23,998 nucleotides of DNA from IMG/VR virus record IMGVR_UViG_3300042894_004149, positions 1-23,998 of that record; one strand, given 5' to 3'. Positions 21,301 through 23,998 of the stretch are shown one piece after another. The stretch comes from a virus. Under the pieces are notes generated by a model. It was not told the origin of the DNA and searched no databases. It was given only the letters and a program-made list of their open reading frames with translations. The position numbers were made by a program, and so were the translations under genes. Positions within the stretch are counted from its first letter, which is position 1, and the number at the start of each line of letters is the position of its first letter.

Positions 21301-22725
21301 TTCGTCTAGTTGTTCAGCTTCACTCAATGGTCGTTTGAAAGCGGCCAACTGTTCAGCCAATCGCTTGACCAGGCCGTCTGGGCGTAGTTCTTGTGGATGA
21401 CCTTGTGCGTCGGTGTTTAGTAAAAAAGCATTGGCTGCACGACCAATGGCGCCAGGACGTACATCCTGAGTAATGGCCATCTCAAATCTGGGATCATGCA
21501 TTTCAGCAGTGGTAGGAATATACCCACTGGCTTCTGCCACTGTGGACTTTTCAAACAGTTCCGGATGCATGGCACCGTATCGACGCATGATAATGCCGGC
21601 TGCTGCATTGGCTTCATTTTCTTCAGGTGATCCTGTGTGTCCAGAGTCGGGCGCTATTGTTTGTGTTTCACCTTGACGTTGATGAGTGAGTTCGTGTGCG
21701 CAGGTACGCAACACATCCATGATGTGCCGATTGCCTATGCTGATTTCCAATTGGTTTGTGTCGTGATCATAACGACCAAATGTTCGGTTTCGTGCTGACC
21801 AAGCTGGATCTCTACGCAATCGTATTTGTGGTTCTGTTTCTAATTCAAGTTCTTTTGCACAGAATGCCACAAAATCTCGTAAAATACTTTCATCATCGGT
21901 TTCACTCAAGAACATTTTGGTACTAGGGCTAACACCATCCGGAGTTATTTCTACTTCGGCCAGCTTCTTTTTGCTATTAAATCCATAGGTCATCCTGGGC
22001 TTGGACATTATGGTGGATTCTACTAGACTTAACTCTTCATCATGTGCAGCATTACGTGCATCATGCAATCGAGAAATATCACCTTGTGTACGTAGCATTT
22101 TGTACGCAAGATTTTCTCCGCCCAGTTCGCCGTTTTGGGCCAATCCGGCCAAGCGCATGCGTTTGATTTTGTCAATCAACTGTGAGATTTTGGTCAAATT
22201 TTTGCCAGCAACTGCTGAATCAATTCTGTGCTTGAGATCATTGTATTTGCTGCGAACTGCATTGTCATTCACTGTGGCAGGTCTTTGTCGTGGTATATGC
22301 ACCCAATCGTTGTTCAACACACTGAACACACCTTGACTGACTGCAGGCTTGTCTGCGTCTTCTACATAAAGCTCAACTTCATATCCGCCAATGGTGATGT
22401 TGTGGGTGTCATTATATTGGTACTTTTTAGCATCAAACAATTCACGGTACACTTCGTTATCGGCATGTGGCATTCGAACTACCAAATGTAGATCAATGTC
22501 AGAATGTGGAGTGTATGTGTAGCCGGCATTGCTACCCAGCACTGTGATGTCTTTGACGTCTATATTGGCAAGCCCAAGATGTTCGCGAAAATCTTCTGCA
22601 ATGGTCAGCAGTTGATCGCGAACTTCGGGGCGCATGTGCTGGCCTTGCCAGATCACAGGGTTCAATTTGTCATTGAATTTTACTGCGTCGGCAAGGTTAT
22701 AGGAATCTAATTCGGTGATGTTCAT
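18298..22725 (-). CDS. giant polyvalent protein: nucleotidyltransferase, HExxH metallopeptidase, amidoligase, repeat modules (1475 aa)
   Basis: Domains in order: (1) a nucleotidyltransferase, 35-150, with LGSNAG at 63-68 and SDIDLH at 75-80 (GS...DxD) and a third acidic strand VELYVED; (2) a zinc metallopeptidase, 240-395, with AHELTH at 343-348 and a likely third ligand in ENEANA near 371; (3) an amidoligase, about 490-920, with GIEFEM (495-500), EPDGSLE (720-726), LEFISPPLP (735-743) and TGLHINVS (771-778), interrupted by a very acidic insert around 505-680; (4) degenerate 50-residue repeats between 980 and 1265; (5) a C-terminal module with LARQLMKAQYGVADWEIGSV. Hydrophobic-x-Glu sites fall between parts (LVE235, VAE398, LDE475, VTE1272, LTE1290). 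It matches the published idea of 'polyvalent proteins' that phages carry into hosts. The leader MNITELD is a weak capsid tag. It is the first gene of the operon. Confidence 0.8.
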   Translation of the reverse strand: MNITELDSYNLADAVKFNDKLNPVIWQGQHMRPEVRDQLLTIAEDFREHLGLANIDVKDITVLGSNAGYTYTPHSDIDLHLVVRMPHADNEVYRELFDAKKYQYNDTHNITIGGYEVELYVEDADKPAVSQGVFSVLNNDWVHIPRQRPATVNDNAVRSKYNDLKHRIDSAVAGKNLTKISQLIDKIKRMRLAGLAQNGELGGENLAYKMLRTQGDISRLHDARNAAHDEELSLVESTIMSKPRMTYGFNSKKKLAEVEITPDGVSPSTKMFLSETDDESILRDFVAFCAKELELETEPQIRLRRDPAWSARNRTFGRYDHDTNQLEISIGNRHIMDVLRTCAHELTHQRQGETQTIAPDSGHTGSPEENEANAAAGIIMRRYGAMHPELFEKSTVAEASGYIPTTAEMHDPRFEMAITQDVRPGAIGRAANAFLLNTDAQGHPQELRPDGLVKRLAEQLAAFKRPLSEAEQLDEINMGGKSLRKLSKSVDARAGIEFEMIVPNVEGGEYDFQPEPDYDNYNETARDIDGIIEFFDDRDFNGARAIRELRTELESNYLDWRETKIYEDWTDNGFDFFAEWVANNIDPEEIIAYLDKDSDYNITKDDILNYSNYLWEEAGESRDEALEEFRDEKKDDGEYDEEQWLRSEGIRDMQDVESAYSTRITWPHWTEDDGMGDGTYSIEAVAESFEKAIGRPVMWGDDYHNIDRDDAYSQGAYIVEPDGSLEANSGNDRGLEFISPPLPLDELAKDMQKVKKWADSNGCYTSKANKTGLHINVSVPGLDAEMKNLDLVKLALLLGDNYVAKEFGRLGNTYAKSVYNIVMNNIKNRPETAEVLLDRMRENLSKAATRVIHNAQTDKYSSINVKNGYIEFRSPGGDWLDANFDKIQTTLERFVVATDAAVDPAKYRQEYLKKLYRALSGTEIEHGRNPATGKKTFKIATEADFANLLSEYMAGKINREELTRIAAEQRQLGQDKPKDKQQYRMVNPDTYQEYARFTATSAEKADAQAKLYAAENDIAFYNYIVLDSGMQVVGGDIRHTATPGRQSDPNGRYEIINRATGAEARPRFMFSAVPQQIPYVLQAWANRNGTAPTDWTVIDTESGIEVNSTTPTTVGASRVEPLWTVSLLDNMARYVEVRAPNELSALAAAHETDPTNFPMTVTTDDVIITPRAQQLPTPRPIPGVEDVPLDLEFAQRTVPGSTIDLAQQRATPGTFTGAWKVVDSNTGEELHRFSGIGNSQEDANRVAGQWVRSNSIAVPTEVYPIMSESVTESFINALIKLDQEPWALTESTNNFEIKKSSLFDKTVQNKSEQLPDLANKIQEFLKFKMVTPGQPWGNDSPFIAAGPLGSAIPKLRHAHLTRDLSLYYTIEGRNPTVIKLYGVFNHHESGTGTPKNINKQKNLARQLVNQEVAETKNPNTTYKLWSAPVKIKQPTYTGYIDVAVTAQNAHLARQLMKAQYGVADWEIGSVKEVKV

Positions 22726-22733
22726 ACGAACTG

Positions 22734-22741
22734 TATTTACC
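22734..22741 (-). promoter_or_regulatory. weak late-promoter-like box (GGTAAATA) before the cargo operon
   Basis: Six of eight bases match TATAAATA, with the TAAATA core intact. It lies in the 22-base gap before the 1475-aa gene, the only gap at the head of the operon. No Shine-Dalgarno is seen between it and ATG 22725. It is the best candidate for late transcription of the operon, but a chance match is possible. Confidence 0.3.
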
Positions 22742-22747
22742 GAATAG

Positions 22748-23644
22748 TTACTTGGCTTTGGTTTTGTTCTTTTTAGAAGTGCTTGATGCTAAAACTTTGG
22801 CTTCCACAGGCTTGGGAACATCCACTGGTGCAGCAACACCCGCAGCACCGCCCAGGGCTGCGCCGTTGGCCAAGGCCAAATTGTGCAGTTCTTTGTACAA
22901 GTTATCTTGTGTGGCAAAATCAAACACATAAGTTCCTGTGTGTTTCAGCAGCACACGTTTGTCTACCCATACTTTACCACCTAGATCACGCCAGTTTTCG
23001 CAGAATGTCCAGTCTTCTGAGTAGTAACGATTTTCACGTACTGCGGTATCAAAGTAGGTTTTCATGTGCGGATTAAGTTCCACTGGCAATCCAATATCAT
23101 TCATAAACGGTTTCACCGCAGGATGAGCATCCATTTTCTCAAACACATCGCGTTTGATCAATAAAAATCCTGTACCTGTTTTGGTAACTTCTTGTAGGCC
23201 ATTGGGGCCTTCTTCTGCACCGTCGAATCCATTCACACACCATTTGACTGGCAGGCTTTTCATAGGATACAGTCCGCCAATCACATCAACTTGACGATCT
23301 AGCAATACCATCAAGTGCCAGGGTTCCCACCCAATGTCTGCGTCAATAAACATCAGGTGTGTGGAATCCTTGTTGTGCAAGAATTTAGCAGTCAGGGTGT
23401 TTCTAGCACGACTGATCAAGCTTTCATTGGTCATGGTTTCCATGGTCCAGTCAATGCCCAACTGACGAGCGGCATTGCTCCATTTGATATAACTCATAAA
23501 CGTAGATTCTGTGAGCATACCACCATAACAGGGCATGCAAATGTGCACCCTTGTGGTTTTTAAATAGTCAATGTTGACTTGGATTTGTTGCTGACCCGGC
23601 GCCACTGGGGTTTCTGTGGTAGGTTTTGCTTGTTCGTCTGCCAT
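22748..23644 (-). CDS. GT-A glycosyltransferase-like protein (298 aa)
   Basis: The segment VHICMPCYGGMLTESTF (33-49) opens a GT-A fold. LMFIDADIGW (97-106) holds the DxD metal site (Asp101, Asp103), and VIGGLYPMK follows as in phage and GT2-type glycosyltransferases. EDWTFCENWRDLGGKVWVD near residue 220 resembles the acceptor-side ED motif. The first 25 residues are low-complexity (Pro/Gln/Thr) and the last 30 are Ala/Lys-rich with a basic end (SKKNKTKAK). It could glycosylate phage DNA, a virion protein or host surface sugars. The start is supported by AAGGAA five bases before ATG 23644. It is separated by 22 bases from the polyvalent gene and by 50 bases from the gene before it. Confidence 0.8.
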   Translation of the reverse strand: MADEQAKPTTETPVAPGQQQIQVNIDYLKTTRVHICMPCYGGMLTESTFMSYIKWSNAARQLGIDWTMETMTNESLISRARNTLTAKFLHNKDSTHLMFIDADIGWEPWHLMVLLDRQVDVIGGLYPMKSLPVKWCVNGFDGAEEGPNGLQEVTKTGTGFLLIKRDVFEKMDAHPAVKPFMNDIGLPVELNPHMKTYFDTAVRENRYYSEDWTFCENWRDLGGKVWVDKRVLLKHTGTYVFDFATQDNLYKELHNLALANGAALGGAAGVAAPVDVPKPVEAKVLASSTSKKNKTKAK

Positions 23645-23648
23645 GAGG

Positions 23649-23677
23649 TTCCTTTAGTAAATTGTGAAATATTTACT
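23649..23677 (-). promoter_or_regulatory. leader of the glycosyltransferase gene: hairpin, Shine-Dalgarno, late-like box
   Basis: AAGGAA (23654-23649) is a good ribosome site. Just upstream is an inverted repeat GTAAAT-8-ATTTAC (23657-23676), a six-base AU-rich stem with an eight-base loop that would sit against the ribosome site. It overlaps AGTAAATA (23677-23670), a possible late promoter box. If the box is used, only part of the hairpin is transcribed, so the two readings exclude each other. Confidence 0.35.
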
Positions 23678-23694
23678 CTAGTATAACACAGGCA

Positions 23695-23998
23695 TTATTT
23701 TTCTTCAAGGTAATCGGTGGATTCTTTTAGTGCACCAGACAGACGATCCCACATCTGTTGTGTGCCGCCCCACATGTTGTATTTTGTTGAATATTTAAAA
23801 TTCAACGATTTAAGTTCGTTCTCACTGTGACTACCGCCTATTTGATTGGGTCTTTTCCAAACAAATTTGTTAGTAACTGGATTCATTTTTTGTGCAGTTT
23901 GTCTACGTATATTCATAGCCTGGCCATCAGTGGGTCTGAATTCTTCGGCCATGTGTGGTTCTTCGGCGTTTCTGAATTCAAAACGACCTTGATGCAGA
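23695..23998 (-). CDS. unknown protein, 5' end outside the window (at least 101 residues visible)
   Basis: The frame is open to the right edge, so the apparent start at ATG 23952 is probably internal. The visible part contains EFRNAEEPHMAEEFRPTDGQ, with two EFR-type segments close together (FEFRNAEE, AEEFRPTDG), then WKRPNQIGGSHSENELKSLN, and ends TDYLEEK. No domain is recognised. The tail is nearly the same as that of the 204-aa protein in the cargo operon (DYIEEK). It is followed by a 50-base gap with regulatory-looking sequence before the glycosyltransferase gene. Confidence 0.6.
   Translation of the reverse strand, partial: LHQGRFEFRNAEEPHMAEEFRPTDGQAMNIRRQTAQKMNPVTNKFVWKRPNQIGGSHSENELKSLNFKYSTKYNMWGGTQQMWDRLSGALKESTDYLEEK

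Overview
All recognisable genes in this window lie on the minus strand and are packed end to end with ATGA or TAATG overlaps. The content points to a large tailed phage with a T4-type replication module. It has a family-B DNA polymerase whose C-terminus looks like a clamp-binding tail, a gp45-like sliding clamp, and a small DsbA-like dsDNA-binding protein. There are no tRNA or rRNA genes, no mobile elements and no CRISPR array. The host cannot be read from the sequence. The module families resemble those I associate with marine and freshwater T4-like phages, but that is recall, not a search.

Read in the direction of transcription (right to left): (1) 23998-22748 holds the 3' end of an unknown gene and a phage GT-A glycosyltransferase. 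(2) 22725-8314 is a 14.4 kb chain of twelve genes, nearly all overlapping or abutting. It encodes a 1475-aa multidomain 'polyvalent' protein (nucleotidyltransferase, HExxH metallopeptidase, amidoligase, repeats), a 94-aa protein, a 65-aa tagged protein, a Dps/ferritin-like protein, a 204-aa protein, a 1084-aa lysine-rich multi-module protein, a 495-aa ParB-like plus GNAT-like protein, a possible 25-aa peptide, an alpha/beta hydrolase, a 661-aa amidoligase, a 133-aa tagged protein and a deaminase. (3) 8313-8202 is a structured non-coding gap. (4) 8201-5868 holds a putative glycosyltransferase-like gene, dsbA-like, a DUF6356-like membrane protein and a PglD/NeuD-like acyltransferase. (5) 5813-1 holds DNA polymerase, a degenerate methyltransferase-like protein, the sliding clamp, a SAM methyltransferase and the 5' part of a TGT/DpdA-like gene cut by the window edge.

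The main observation is in region 2. Several proteins begin with the same short leader (MRAQEF, MRASEF, MRVSDF, or looser versions such as MLVQDLFE), in most cases followed within ten residues by a hydrophobic-x-Glu tripeptide. This resembles the T4 capsid-targeting sequence of internal proteins (MKTYQEFIAE), which the prohead protease removes after Leu/Ile-x-Glu. The same tripeptide recurs at almost every module boundary of the 1084-aa protein and at several boundaries of the 1475-, 495- and 218-aa proteins. My inference is that this operon encodes enzymes and basic peptides that are loaded into the prohead, cut into pieces by the maturation protease, and delivered with the DNA. Within this reading, the deaminase, amidoligases, metallopeptidase, nucleotidyltransferase, Dps and DNA-binding-like modules would be candidate anti-host or DNA-organising cargo. 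The DpdA-like gene at the left end suggests the phage may also carry 7-deazaguanine DNA modification.
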